The translations under genes and the position numbers were made by a program. The notes beneath the pieces are model-generated. The model ran no database searches. It had not been told where the DNA came from and was given only the letters and a program-made list of their open reading frames with translations. From Candidatus Acidiferrales bacterium (GTDB taxonomy: Bacteria > Acidobacteriota > Terriglobia > Acidiferrales > UBA7541), in NCBI GenBank assembly GCA_031296075.1, contig JARLGK010000232.1:1-54397 (forward strand): DNA of 54,397 nt. The letters are read 5' to 3'. Shown in pieces: positions 23,723 to 32,380 of the stretch. Position 1 is the stretch's first letter. Every line of letters begins with the position of its first letter.

Positions 23723-25831
23723 GTGCGGAAATTCGAGCTCGTTCTCCTGATTCACGCCCATCAACCGGTCGGAAATTTCGACGACGTACTCGAACGCGCC
23801 TACAAAAATTCCTACCTGCCTTTCGTCGAAGTGCTCTCGCGCCATCCGTCCATCCGCATGGGCCTCCACTATTCAGGGTCGCTTCTCGAATGGATCGAGC
23901 GCGCGCACCCGGAATATTTCGATCGTCTCCGCGCACTCGTCTCGAGCGGTCAGGTGGAAATCGTCGGTGGCGGATTCTACGAGCCAATTCTGCTGACCAT
24001 CCCGCCCGACGATCGCCTCGAACAAATCGCGCGGCTGGCCGCCTACGTTGATAAACATTTCAAGGTGCGCCCGCGGGGCGCATGGCTTGCCGAGCGCGTC
24101 TGGGAGCCACAAGCTCCCTCATCCCTGGCGTCCGCCGGCGTCGAATACACGCTGGTGGACGACAACCATTTTCTCGGCGCCGGCTTCCAGCTTGAGGAGC
24201 TCCTCGGCTACTACACCTGCGAAGATTTGGGCCACACGGTCAAGGTTCTTCCCGGGCTGAAGTCCCTGCGATACCTAATTCCCTTTCGCGACGTAGGCGA
24301 GACCACCGAGTTTCTCCGCGACGCCGCGAGCAGGCATCCGGGCGGCTTCGCGGCCATGGGCGACGATCTCGAAAAATTCGGCGTCTGGCCGGAGACCAAT
24401 AAGCATTGCTATCGCGACGGATGGCTCGATCGTTTCTTCACCGCGCTGGAAAAATGCGGCGAATGGCTTGCCACCTCCACTCCCTCGGACGCGGTTGCTT
24501 CGCACCCGCCGCTCGGCCGCGCGGACCTGCCCGCCGCGTCCTACACCGAGATGATGGAGTGGTCGCTGCCCACGCCTGCGCGCGAGCGCTATCACAGCCT
24601 CCTCGACCAGTTTTCGGCCCGCGCGGACGTGATGCCTTTCCTGCGCGGGGGAATCTGGCGCAGTTTTTTCACGAAGTATTCCGAAGCGAACCTGCTCCAC
24701 AAGAAAATGCTGCACGTCTCGCACAAGATCCGACGGCTCGCGCGCAGCCGCCGGTTCGACCGCGCTTTTAAAAAGGCGCGCCAGGAAGCTACCACGCTGC
24801 TTTTGCGCGGGCAGTGTAACGACCCCTACTGGCACGGAGTTTTTGGCGGACTCTACTCGCCCCACCTGCGCACCGCCGTGTGGCGCTCGCTCGCGCAGGC
24901 CGAGACCATCGCCGACGGGCTCGCGCACCACAAGCGGCCCTTCGCTCACGCGGCCGCGCTCGATTTCAATGCCGATGGCCGCGACGAAATCTATCTCACT
25001 TCCGACCGCTACGCCGCGCTCATCGTTCCCGATGATGGGGGCACGATTGCCGCTCTCGATTTTCGCCTGTCGAATGTGACGCTGATCAACTCGCTTCAGC
25101 GCCGCCCTGAGACCTATCACGCCAAGCTGCGAAATCTTTCCGCGCAGCGCGTCCAGGGCGCGCAATCCATTCACGAGCAGACGCGCGCCAAGGAGGAGGG
25201 CCTTGAGCGCTGGTTGAACTACGACCGCTGGCCGCGAAATTCCTTCCGGCTGTTGCTCTTCGGCCAGGGGAAAACTCACGAGGACTACGCCGCCATTCGA
25301 TTGGAGGAACACGCCGCCCTGGCGGGAGGACCATATCGTGTCAGCCAGTCATCCTCGACCGGCGTATCGCTGTCTTCCGAAGACAATTCCGATTGGCTTG
25401 CGGAAAAAAGCATTTCCTTTGTTTCGACGCCGGAGGGATTCGACGTCACCTGCGACGTATTGTTGCGCCGCAAAGCACCAGGCGCCGCCTCGGTGAACGT
25501 CGCGATCGAGGTTGTCGTGAATTTCCTCGCGCCCTCGGAATCCAATCGCTTTTTTGAACTGGATGGCCGGCGATTCCCGTTGCGATGGTCCGCCGCCGTC
25601 CCAGCCGCCGTTTTGCGCGTGGTGGACGAGTGGCAGCAAGCCGCTGTGGCCTTGCAAGCGGACGCCGCACGGCATCTATGGGTCGCTCCGATCGAAACTG
25701 TTTCCGAATCAGAGGACGGCTTCGAGCGAATCTATCAAGGATCGCAAATCGCTGCCGTGTGGCCGGTGGAATTGGCGGCCGGTGCGGAATGGAAGGGTCA
25801 GCTCATGCTGCGCGTCTCGCGTCTCAGCTGA
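23723..25831 (+). CDS. GH57 4-alpha-glucanotransferase / alpha-amylase with DUF1925 and DUF1926
   Basis: 702 residues. The GH57 catalytic barrel (about 1-290) begins ELVLLIHAHQPVGNF and contains the nucleophile E124 in WLAERVWEP and the acid/base D214 in MGDDLEKFG, at almost the same positions as in the Thermococcus litoralis 4-alpha-glucanotransferase. DUF1925 (about 300-390) and the beta-sandwich DUF1926 (about 410-700) follow. It lacks a signal peptide, so it probably remodels glycogen or maltodextrin in the cytoplasm. The start is GTG at 23723, with only a weak ribosome binding site. No other glycogen gene lies in the window. Confidence 0.93.
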   Translation: MRKFELVLLIHAHQPVGNFDDVLERAYKNSYLPFVEVLSRHPSIRMGLHYSGSLLEWIERAHPEYFDRLRALVSSGQVEIVGGGFYEPILLTIPPDDRLEQIARLAAYVDKHFKVRPRGAWLAERVWEPQAPSSLASAGVEYTLVDDNHFLGAGFQLEELLGYYTCEDLGHTVKVLPGLKSLRYLIPFRDVGETTEFLRDAASRHPGGFAAMGDDLEKFGVWPETNKHCYRDGWLDRFFTALEKCGEWLATSTPSDAVASHPPLGRADLPAASYTEMMEWSLPTPARERYHSLLDQFSARADVMPFLRGGIWRSFFTKYSEANLLHKKMLHVSHKIRRLARSRRFDRAFKKARQEATTLLLRGQCNDPYWHGVFGGLYSPHLRTAVWRSLAQAETIADGLAHHKRPFAHAAALDFNADGRDEIYLTSDRYAALIVPDDGGTIAALDFRLSNVTLINSLQRRPETYHAKLRNLSAQRVQGAQSIHEQTRAKEEGLERWLNYDRWPRNSFRLLLFGQGKTHEDYAAIRLEEHAALAGGPYRVSQSSSTGVSLSSEDNSDWLAEKSISFVSTPEGFDVTCDVLLRRKAPGAASVNVAIEVVVNFLAPSESNRFFELDGRRFPLRWSAAVPAAVLRVVDEWQQAAVALQADAARHLWVAPIETVSESEDGFERIYQGSQIAAVWPVELAAGAEWKGQLMLRVSRLS

Positions 25832-25917
25832 CTCGAGGCCGCGAATTTCCCGTGGTTGCTCCGCCGCGCGCCGTCCTGTTAGAGTTCCAAAAGGAGAATT
25901 GATCCGGGAGGAATCGT

Positions 25918-26091
25918 ATGGCTGTTTCAAAGGAACTGCTCGACATCCTGGTTTGCCCGGAGTGCAAGACACCGGTCACGCCCACGCCCGACCAGCAAGA
26001 CCTGAAGTGTGCCACGTGCAAGCGCGTCTATCCCGTTCGCGGCGACATTCCTATCATGATTGTGAGCGACGCTCGAATCGAAGCGGAGTGA
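25918..26091 (+). CDS. Trm112/YcaR-like small zinc-ribbon protein (57 aa)
   Basis: A short gene starting MAVSKELLDILVCPECKTPV, with a second pair CATC and ending YPVRGDIPIMI. This is the Trm112-like family (YcaR/UPF0434): a zinc-ribbon protein of about 60 residues that activates methyltransferases in eukaryotes and archaea; the bacterial role is less clear. GGGAGG lies six bases before the ATG, a near-ideal ribosome binding site. It follows the GH57 gene by 86 bases and may be cotranscribed. Confidence 0.88.
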   Translation: MAVSKELLDILVCPECKTPVTPTPDQQDLKCATCKRVYPVRGDIPIMIVSDARIEAE

Positions 26092-26145
26092 TGCGCTCGC
26101 CCTGTTCCATTAGCCTCGACTGAAGCGGAAGTCGCCAGGCGTCTT

Positions 26146-26613
26146 CTACGGCTCGCCGTACTGCGGCGGCGGAAACTGCACCAATCGGTCCTTGAATTGA
26201 ACCCAGAGACGGACTTGCTTCGATTTACTTTGCCGCAGCGCATCGTCCTTTTCAGGGAACGGCTGGTAAGGACTCACATCCACGATAATCACCACGCCCG
26301 ATGATCCGTTCGGCGGCCGATACGTGCCCGTGACGTTGAAACTTTTCACCGGACCGTAGTAGCCATTCGTCCCCCAATCGCCTTCAAAATCCTTGAGTGA
26401 GTAGGAAGGCGAAGGGCTCCACATGTTGTAAGCCTGTTGCATGTTTCCGGCCACCACGGCATTCAGAAAGTGGTATACAGCCGTCTTTTCGCTGTGGTAA
26501 CGCAGCAGCCACCAAAGGCCGCCCCATCCGAGCAGGATAAATACAAGCGCGGTGATGATGTAGCGTCGGAGCTTTGACGACGGATGCTCTTCGGTCGCGT
26601 CCAAAAGGCCCAC
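26146..26613 (-). CDS. Membrane-anchored hypothetical protein at the end of the ABC operon
   Basis: 155 residues: a cytoplasmic N-terminus, one strong membrane helix (about 17-37, ALVFILLGWGGLWWLL), and an outer domain beginning EKTAVYHFLNAVVAGNMQQAYNMW, which resembles NTF2-like or Coa1-like small domains anchored by one helix. Several Trp, Tyr and Pro residues follow. No firm family assignment. It lies 15 bases after the ABC permease on the same strand and is probably cotranscribed with the efflux genes. Confidence 0.65.
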   Translation of the reverse strand: MGLLDATEEHPSSKLRRYIITALVFILLGWGGLWWLLRYHSEKTAVYHFLNAVVAGNMQQAYNMWSPSPSYSLKDFEGDWGTNGYYGPVKSFNVTGTYRPPNGSSGVVIIVDVSPYQPFPEKDDALRQSKSKQVRLWVQFKDRLVQFPPPQYGEP

Positions 26614-26628
26614 GTGGACTCCTTGAAA

Positions 26629-27747
26629 TTACAGTTGGCGCTTGAAAAGTGCGAGGCTGCCCGTGATCATCAGCGCCGAGAAACCGCTCAAAATTAGCAC
26701 GTCCATGTAAATCCCTTCAATGCCCGTGTTTTTGAGGGTCAGATTCCGCAGCGCGTGAACGGTGTAAGTAAATGGATCGATTACCGAGATCCAGCGAAGC
26801 CAGGGAGGAAACGCCTCCGTGGGATAGACGGCGCCTGACGGAAAAAACAGCAGCATGTTGAGCACGCCGAAAATCGCGCGAGGCACCAGCGGATCGTCAA
26901 TCCGCACCATGACCAGAAACATCAGGCTGATCATCGAAAGCGATGCGACCAGTATGACGATCATCAAATAAAATAGGCGCACCGGTTCCCACAGGCCTGA
27001 AATTCCCGCGATCAACCCGCCGATGATCGTCAGGCACATTCCTGCCATGAACGCCTTCAGCGTTCCCGCCCCGATCAGCCCTGCGACGAGCTCCGTCTTC
27101 TTGATGGGCGTCAGCAGATATCCCTCGTGCAGCCCGCGCGTCTTGTCGTCAATATACGTAATGCCGCCGCCGATCATGGCCGTGATGAAAATTCCCATGG
27201 CGGTCGAACCGGCCAGCAGGTACTTGATGTACTCGATGTAGGGATAAATCTCGACCACATTGAGCTCCACCGCGCCGTCGAGCCGCGATGTCACGTCGGG
27301 CGTGTTCAACTGCGTGGTCATCTCCTGCACTCGCTCCAGAAGCGAGTTCGAAATGAACTGGTCGGAGTTGTCTTCCGTGAACACCAGCCGCGGGCGGTCG
27401 TGCTGGTAGTAGCGGCGCGAAAAATCGTGCGGGATATCCACCACCGCCTTTACAAAGCCCGCGTGCAGGTCGTCCACCGCGCGAGGGAACGAATTGTATT
27501 CGACCACTCGAAACGTCTGTGGGCCGGCCGTAATTCCGTCGAACATCTCCTCGATTCGCCGCGATTGCACGGAATGATCTTCGTCCACAAACGCGAGGTC
27601 CGCGTTCTTGATCTGTCCGCCGAAGGCATAACCCAGCACGACCAACTGCACCAGCGGAAATAGCAGCGAGCTGAGCATCAGCGCGGGGCTGCGGAAGAAC
27701 TTCCGCATGTCCCGTTCGATCAAGGCCGAAACTCGATAGAGCTTCAT
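26629..27747 (-). CDS. ABC-2 type transporter permease (YhhJ-like)
   Basis: 372 residues. The N-terminal helix follows a basic RALIERDMRKFFRSP-type segment; a large extracytoplasmic part (about 45-185) precedes five further helices, with DKTRGLHEGYLLTPI in the ABC-2 core and FFPSGAVYPTEAFPPWLRW near the end. This is the ABC2_membrane_3 form of drug or polysaccharide exporters that work with an ATPase and an HlyD protein, both encoded just upstream. It starts 21 bases after the ATPase gene. Confidence 0.9.
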   Translation of the reverse strand: MKLYRVSALIERDMRKFFRSPALMLSSLLFPLVQLVVLGYAFGGQIKNADLAFVDEDHSVQSRRIEEMFDGITAGPQTFRVVEYNSFPRAVDDLHAGFVKAVVDIPHDFSRRYYQHDRPRLVFTEDNSDQFISNSLLERVQEMTTQLNTPDVTSRLDGAVELNVVEIYPYIEYIKYLLAGSTAMGIFITAMIGGGITYIDDKTRGLHEGYLLTPIKKTELVAGLIGAGTLKAFMAGMCLTIIGGLIAGISGLWEPVRLFYLMIVILVASLSMISLMFLVMVRIDDPLVPRAIFGVLNMLLFFPSGAVYPTEAFPPWLRWISVIDPFTYTVHALRNLTLKNTGIEGIYMDVLILSGFSALMITGSLALFKRQL

Positions 27748-27768
27748 TGCCGGCGCTCCCCTAGGCGT

Positions 27769-28761
27769 TCAGCGCGAAAACGGGCTCGGCTCATACGTCG
27801 CCTTCTGCGGCGCATCGCGCAGCGCGTTGCCCGTATAGTGCAGGAAAACATCGTCGAGCGTCGTGCTCTGCACCAACACCCTCTTTACCGTCACTTTCCG
27901 TGCCCGTGCCAGGTCCATCAGCGCGGCCACAGTCGCCGGGCCGTCGCTTGAGGTGATGTGCATCAATTCGTCGCGCGCGGTTACGCCCGTGGCGTGTGCC
28001 AGGCCGCGAAGTTGCTCGGTCCAGTCGGGTGGCTCGCCTTCAAATTCCGCCTCGACGATTTCCGCTCCGGGCACGTTGTCCTTCAGCCGCGTGGGCGTAT
28101 CGAGCGCGGCGAGTTTGCCGTGGTCCACGATCGCGATCCGGTCGCAGAGCTTGTCCGCCTCATCCATGTAGTGCGTCGTGAGCAGAATGGTCAGCTCCGA
28201 CCGGTCGCGCAGCGACCGGATCATTTCCCAGACGTGCGCCCGCGAGACGGGATCCAGGCCCGTCGTCGGTTCGTCGAGAAACATGATCTTCGGCGAATGG
28301 ACCAGCCCGCGCGCGATTTCCAGGCGCCGGCGCATGCCGCCCGAAAACGTGCGCACCAACGAATCGCGGAATTTCAACAGCTCGACCGATTCGAGCAAGC
28401 CATCAATCAACGCGTCTCGCTTATCGGAAGGCACGCCATAAAGCTTTGCGTGGATGGCCATGTTCTCTTTCGCAGTCAACTCCGGATCGGAAGTGAACGC
28501 CTGGGGAATCACGCCGAGCGTGTTGCGGACGCCGTCCGCGTCCTTGCGGATGTCGTGGCCGCCAATCCGGGCCGTGCCGGACGTTACCGCAAGCAGCGTG
28601 GTCATCATGCGGATCAGCGTCGTCTTACCCGCCCCGTTCGGCCCCAACAGGCCGAAGATCTCCTGATGCGCGACGTTGAAGCTCACGTCGTCAACGGCGA
28701 CGAAGTCGCCGAATTTCTTGGTCAGGTGGTCCACTTCAATCGCATTAGTCACCGTTTCCAT
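27769..28761 (-). CDS. ABC transporter ATPase, drug-exporter (DrrA/CcmA-like) type
   Basis: 330 residues. Walker A GPNGAGKTT (about 39-47), Q-loop in VIPQAFTSDPELTAKEN, signature FSGGMRRRLEIARGL, Walker B IMFLDEPTTGLDP and H-loop LLTTHYMDEADKL. A C-terminal regulatory region of about 90 residues, ending in VLVQSTTLDDVFLHYTG, is typical of multidrug ATPases. The frame runs back to 28914 through an inverted repeat; the ATG at 28761 (METVTNAIEVDHL) is the natural domain start. It precedes its permease by 21 bases, but lies 336 bases from the HlyD gene. Confidence 0.92.
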   Translation of the reverse strand: METVTNAIEVDHLTKKFGDFVAVDDVSFNVAHQEIFGLLGPNGAGKTTLIRMMTTLLAVTSGTARIGGHDIRKDADGVRNTLGVIPQAFTSDPELTAKENMAIHAKLYGVPSDKRDALIDGLLESVELLKFRDSLVRTFSGGMRRRLEIARGLVHSPKIMFLDEPTTGLDPVSRAHVWEMIRSLRDRSELTILLTTHYMDEADKLCDRIAIVDHGKLAALDTPTRLKDNVPGAEIVEAEFEGEPPDWTEQLRGLAHATGVTARDELMHITSSDGPATVAALMDLARARKVTVKRVLVQSTTLDDVFLHYTGNALRDAPQKATYEPSPFSR

Positions 28762-28797
28762 GTTCAAGGTTTCTTCGCCTTCGCCGGTTTCATGTAG

Positions 28798-28858
28798 CTC
28801 AGGCCCGCCCTGACGAAGGAACGGGGCGTTCCGACAGTTTGTGTCGGGATGGCCTGAG
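28798..28858. repeat. Two-hairpin inverted-repeat element (copy 1 of the cluster)
   Basis: CTCAGGCC (28798-28805) pairs perfectly with GGCCTGAG (28851-28858). Inside are two hairpins: CGCCC (28806-28810) with GGGCG (28824-28828), and CCGACA (28831-28836) with TGTCGG (28842-28847) around a GTTTG loop. It lies in the untranslated gap between the HlyD and ABC ATPase genes. No T-run follows on either side. Confidence 0.65.
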
Positions 28859-28885
28859 GCGTTTCGGCCCGCCGTGCTCTTATAG

Positions 28886-28909
28886 GGGCATCCGCCGCGG
28901 CGGATGCCC
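28886..28909. repeat. Perfect 24-bp palindrome
   Basis: GGGCATCCGCCG (28886-28897) is followed with no spacer by its exact reverse complement (28898-28909). It lies between the two two-hairpin elements in the HlyD-ATPase gap. It could be a protein-binding site or a REP-like unit; no T-run adjoins it. Confidence 0.65.
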
Positions 28910-28958
28910 GGCACAATTTCTTGACGCTACGCTGCCCATCTAACTCGTCCTAGGCATT

Positions 28959-29006
28959 GTAGGTCGCACCTTCAAGTGCGACAAAAAAGTCGCGCGTAGC
29001 GCCTAC
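28959..29006. repeat. Two-hairpin inverted-repeat element (copy 2 of the cluster)
   Basis: GTAGG (28959-28963) pairs with CCTAC (29002-29006). Inside, GTCGCAC (28963-28969) pairs with GTGCGAC (28976-28982) around CTTCAA; six A residues follow, and then GCGC-GTA-GCGC (28992-29002). The GTAG...CTAC ends and the two-hairpin plan recall the element at 8710-8763. On the minus strand the A-run becomes T6 after the GCGC hairpin, so it could also act as a weak terminator or attenuator between hlyD and the ABC genes. Confidence 0.65.
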
Positions 29007-29096
29007 CTCTGCGCCGCTTCACCCGCAGCAAGTCGTCGAGCTTTCCTCCGCGCCGCAACCGCCCCGCGCGATAGACAAACATCGCGTCGCCGCCCT

Positions 29097-30170
29097 TCAC
29101 AGCCGCGCGAACCAGTTCCTTTTCGCCGGCGGGGGCAACAACACCGTCGCCGTCATGCCCGTAAACAACCTCCGGCCCTCGTTCGGCAGGGACACTTTGA
29201 TCGCGAATGTCTTGATATCGCGCTTCGTCCGGCTGACGTCGCGTTGCGTCGCGAAATCGTTCTCCACGCCTTTGAAGAAAACCTGCCCCTGCAGAATGTC
29301 TCCGGAAGGAAGCCGCACGCGCATCGTCTGGTTGAAGCTCACCGAATCGATGTAGCTTTCTTCCACGTCGGCGCGCACCCACAGGTGGTCGACATCCACC
29401 ACCACCACGATCGGCGAGCCCTCCGCCACCACCTCGCCCTGCTTGGCCACGCGAACCGAAACGATGCCGTCGATCGGCGCGTAAATTCTTGTGTATCCGA
29501 GCTGCGTCGCGGTCTGGGCAGCGGAGGCGCGCGCTTGTTCCAGTTGCGCGATCGTCGTCGCGATGTCGCTGCCGCGCACGTCCACCTGCTTGCGATTGGC
29601 CTGCGCCACGCCGAGGGCTGCTTCTTGCACGTTCACGGAGTCCTCGAGCGATTTCACGTTCGCGAGCGACGCCTTCAGCGTGGCGTCGGCATGATCGCGG
29701 TCCTGCGCCGATTCCACTCCGCCTTCGAATAGCTTCTGCGACCGGTCGTAATCCGTTTGGTCGCGCCACAGATTCGCGCGCGCCTGGTCGAGCTGCGCGT
29801 GTGTAGACGTGAGCATCGCCACAGCCTGCTTCACCGACGCGCCCGTCTGATCGTCCGTCATCGAATAGTTGTGGTTTGCCGCGTGGACCTGTGATTGCAA
29901 GCTCGCGACATTCGCGTTCGCAGCGGCCAGGCCCGCCTCAAGCTCCTTCGGGTCCAGCTCGGCGATCAATTCGCCCTTTTTAACCTCGCTACCTTCGTCC
30001 ACCGTAAGATTGATAATCCGACCGGTGATCTGGGGGCTCACGATCACTTCGTTTCCGTCCACGATCCCCGTGAGCGGAATCACCTTGCCCCAGGGCGTCG
30101 AAAACAAATAGAACGCGAGCGCGATCAGAAAAACCACTCCGATAATCACGAACGTCCCGCGGCTTTTCAT
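29097..30170 (-). CDS. HlyD-family membrane fusion protein (YhiI/EmrA-like)
   Basis: 357 residues: one N-terminal membrane helix (about 8-28), a biotinyl-lipoyl half-motif (VSPQITGRIINLTVDEGSEVKKG), a long coiled-coil hairpin (about 80-205), the second lipoyl half (TRIYAPIDGIVSVRVAKQGE) and a beta-barrel ending in GMTATVLLPP. It bridges an inner-membrane exporter to an outer-membrane channel; the ABC genes downstream are the likely partners. The ATG at 30170 overlaps the tetR stop as ATGA, indicating translational coupling. The longer frame to 30440 is a shadow of tetR. Confidence 0.92.
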   Translation of the reverse strand: MKSRGTFVIIGVVFLIALAFYLFSTPWGKVIPLTGIVDGNEVIVSPQITGRIINLTVDEGSEVKKGELIAELDPKELEAGLAAANANVASLQSQVHAANHNYSMTDDQTGASVKQAVAMLTSTHAQLDQARANLWRDQTDYDRSQKLFEGGVESAQDRDHADATLKASLANVKSLEDSVNVQEAALGVAQANRKQVDVRGSDIATTIAQLEQARASAAQTATQLGYTRIYAPIDGIVSVRVAKQGEVVAEGSPIVVVVDVDHLWVRADVEESYIDSVSFNQTMRVRLPSGDILQGQVFFKGVENDFATQRDVSRTKRDIKTFAIKVSLPNEGRRLFTGMTATVLLPPPAKRNWFARL

Positions 30171-30805
30171 CGCGCTTTCGCTCCTTGGCGAACCACCGCG
30201 TGCTCCAGAAAATCGAGCAGCGCTCGTTTCCGCGCCGCAACGGCTGGATTGGTCAGCAGGTTGCGTCCCACCACTTCGCTTAGGATCGTCGCCGCTGCAA
30301 AATACGAAGTCGTCATTCCCATCGTGATCAGAGCCGTTTGCTCCGGGTCCACGTCTCGGAATTCGCGCGTTGCAATTCCCTCTTCCACCGCCCGCGCCAG
30401 CCCCTGAATCAGCGGGCGAAAATATTCCTTCGCCATCCAATCGAAATTGTTGCGCGACTCCATCGCTTCGCGCTGCACCAGGCGCGGGTAGTTCGGGTGC
30501 GTGGCCAGAAAATCGAAGTACCCGCTGACGTATCCGAAAAACTTTTGCCTGGCCAAGAGCTTCTTCGAAGGTGGCGCGAGCACTCCGCTTTTCAGCTGGC
30601 GCAGCAGATTTTCCAGGACCGCGCGATGCAGGCGGCGCTTGTTCCCGAAATAGTAGTAAAGCATCGCCTTGTTCGCGTGCGCCGCCTCGGCAATTTCCTC
30701 CGTGCGCGCACCTTCCAGGCCCTGCGCTGCAAATTGCCGCTCGGCCGCGGCCAGAATGCGCCGCGCCGTCGCCGGATCTTCCACTCTTCTACGTCCGCGA
30801 GCCAT
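30167..30805 (-). CDS. TetR/AcrR-family transcriptional repressor
   Basis: 212 residues. The N-terminal helix-turn-helix (about 10-58) reads ATARRILAAAERQFAAQGLEG then TEEIAEAAHANKAMLYYYFGNK, the standard TetR_N pattern. The C-terminal ligand domain contains FDFLATHPNYPRLVQREAME, common in regulators of HlyD/ABC-2 efflux units. It starts seven bases after the aldo/keto reductase stop and overlaps hlyD, so it is part of the operon it probably controls through the palindrome at 31827-31842. The ligand is unknown. Confidence 0.93.
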   Translation of the reverse strand: MARGRRRVEDPATARRILAAAERQFAAQGLEGARTEEIAEAAHANKAMLYYYFGNKRRLHRAVLENLLRQLKSGVLAPPSKKLLARQKFFGYVSGYFDFLATHPNYPRLVQREAMESRNNFDWMAKEYFRPLIQGLARAVEEGIATREFRDVDPEQTALITMGMTTSYFAAATILSEVVGRNLLTNPAVAARKRALLDFLEHAVVRQGAKAR

Positions 30806-30812
30806 GTTTGTT

Positions 30813-31796
<984 letters not shown>

Positions 31797-31826
31797 GCAC
31801 CCCTCCTCAGCGAAACTGTATTCTTC

Positions 31827-31867
31827 AACTAACTAGTTAGTTTATTCAGGCCTTGGCTGCGTGTCAA
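31827..31867 (-). promoter_or_regulatory. Strong promoter with 16-bp palindromic operator (TetR-type)
   Basis: On the minus strand, TTGACA (31862-31867) is 17 bases from TAAACT (31839-31844). The perfect palindrome AACTAACTAGTTAGTT (31827-31842) overlaps the -10 box and the expected transcription start. It lies 31 bases before the reductase ATG. The position is typical of TetR repression, and the tetR gene is second in this same operon, so autoregulation is the natural reading. Confidence 0.75.
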
Positions 31868-32380
31868 GCGGGTTTCACTATGCTGCCCCGATTACGGGGC
31901 GACGCCCCGCGCGCCGCAGGACGCTCAGCCACACGAAACGTACGCGCTGGTCTCCTGCACCTTTCTTGAACGAACGTACAGTAGACGTAATCCCGCCGGC
32001 CTGCCACGCTGGTAGCGACGAGAAAGATCCTCGTCCGCTCTCCTGGCGAGAGCCGAAAGCTCTTTGAAAACTGAATATGCGACCCTAGTTTGCGCGGTGA
32101 AGGTGTAGGCCTTCCAGGCCCACAGAAGAACTGTTCGGCGAGATCGCATCCATTCAGGCCCGGCTCCCCGCGAGCGCCGTAGGCGCGACACATTCGCGAT
32201 GGACCCAGCCCGGGCTGCGGCACGGGCCTCTGACGCGTCAATCGCTCAGACAAAGTGACACACCATGCAAAGTAATTTCGGGCGTAACTCGCTGAAAACA
32301 AACGAAGACGATACCAACAAAGTGACACACTTTTTCGAGGGCCTCTTGCATCCGGCGACGCCATTCAGGGAAGCCGAACC
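31868..32380. other. Gene-free structured intergenic stretch
   Basis: No credible gene on either strand; the frames here have no family pattern. Contents: competing hairpins at 31886-31908 (CCCCG/CGGGG and GGGGC/GCCCC share a strand); GACGAG/CTCGTC at 32017-32035; GCTCTC/GAGAGC at 32037-32053 competing with AGAGC/GCTCT at 32049-32063; GCTCTTTGAAAACTGAATA at 32059-32077, similar to rRNA-operon boxA/spacer sequence; and ACAAAGTGACACAC twice (32250-32263 and 32317-32330). It may hold an RNA or decayed mobile DNA. Confidence 0.5.

Noticed and set aside
28886-28909. Intrinsic terminator at the 24-bp palindrome
   Set aside because: No T-run follows on either strand, so it is reported as a palindrome only.
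31864-32364. Minus-strand open frame of 166 codons between the reductase and ddl
   Set aside because: Arg/Pro/Cys-rich, crosses the promoter and several hairpins, no recognisable pattern.
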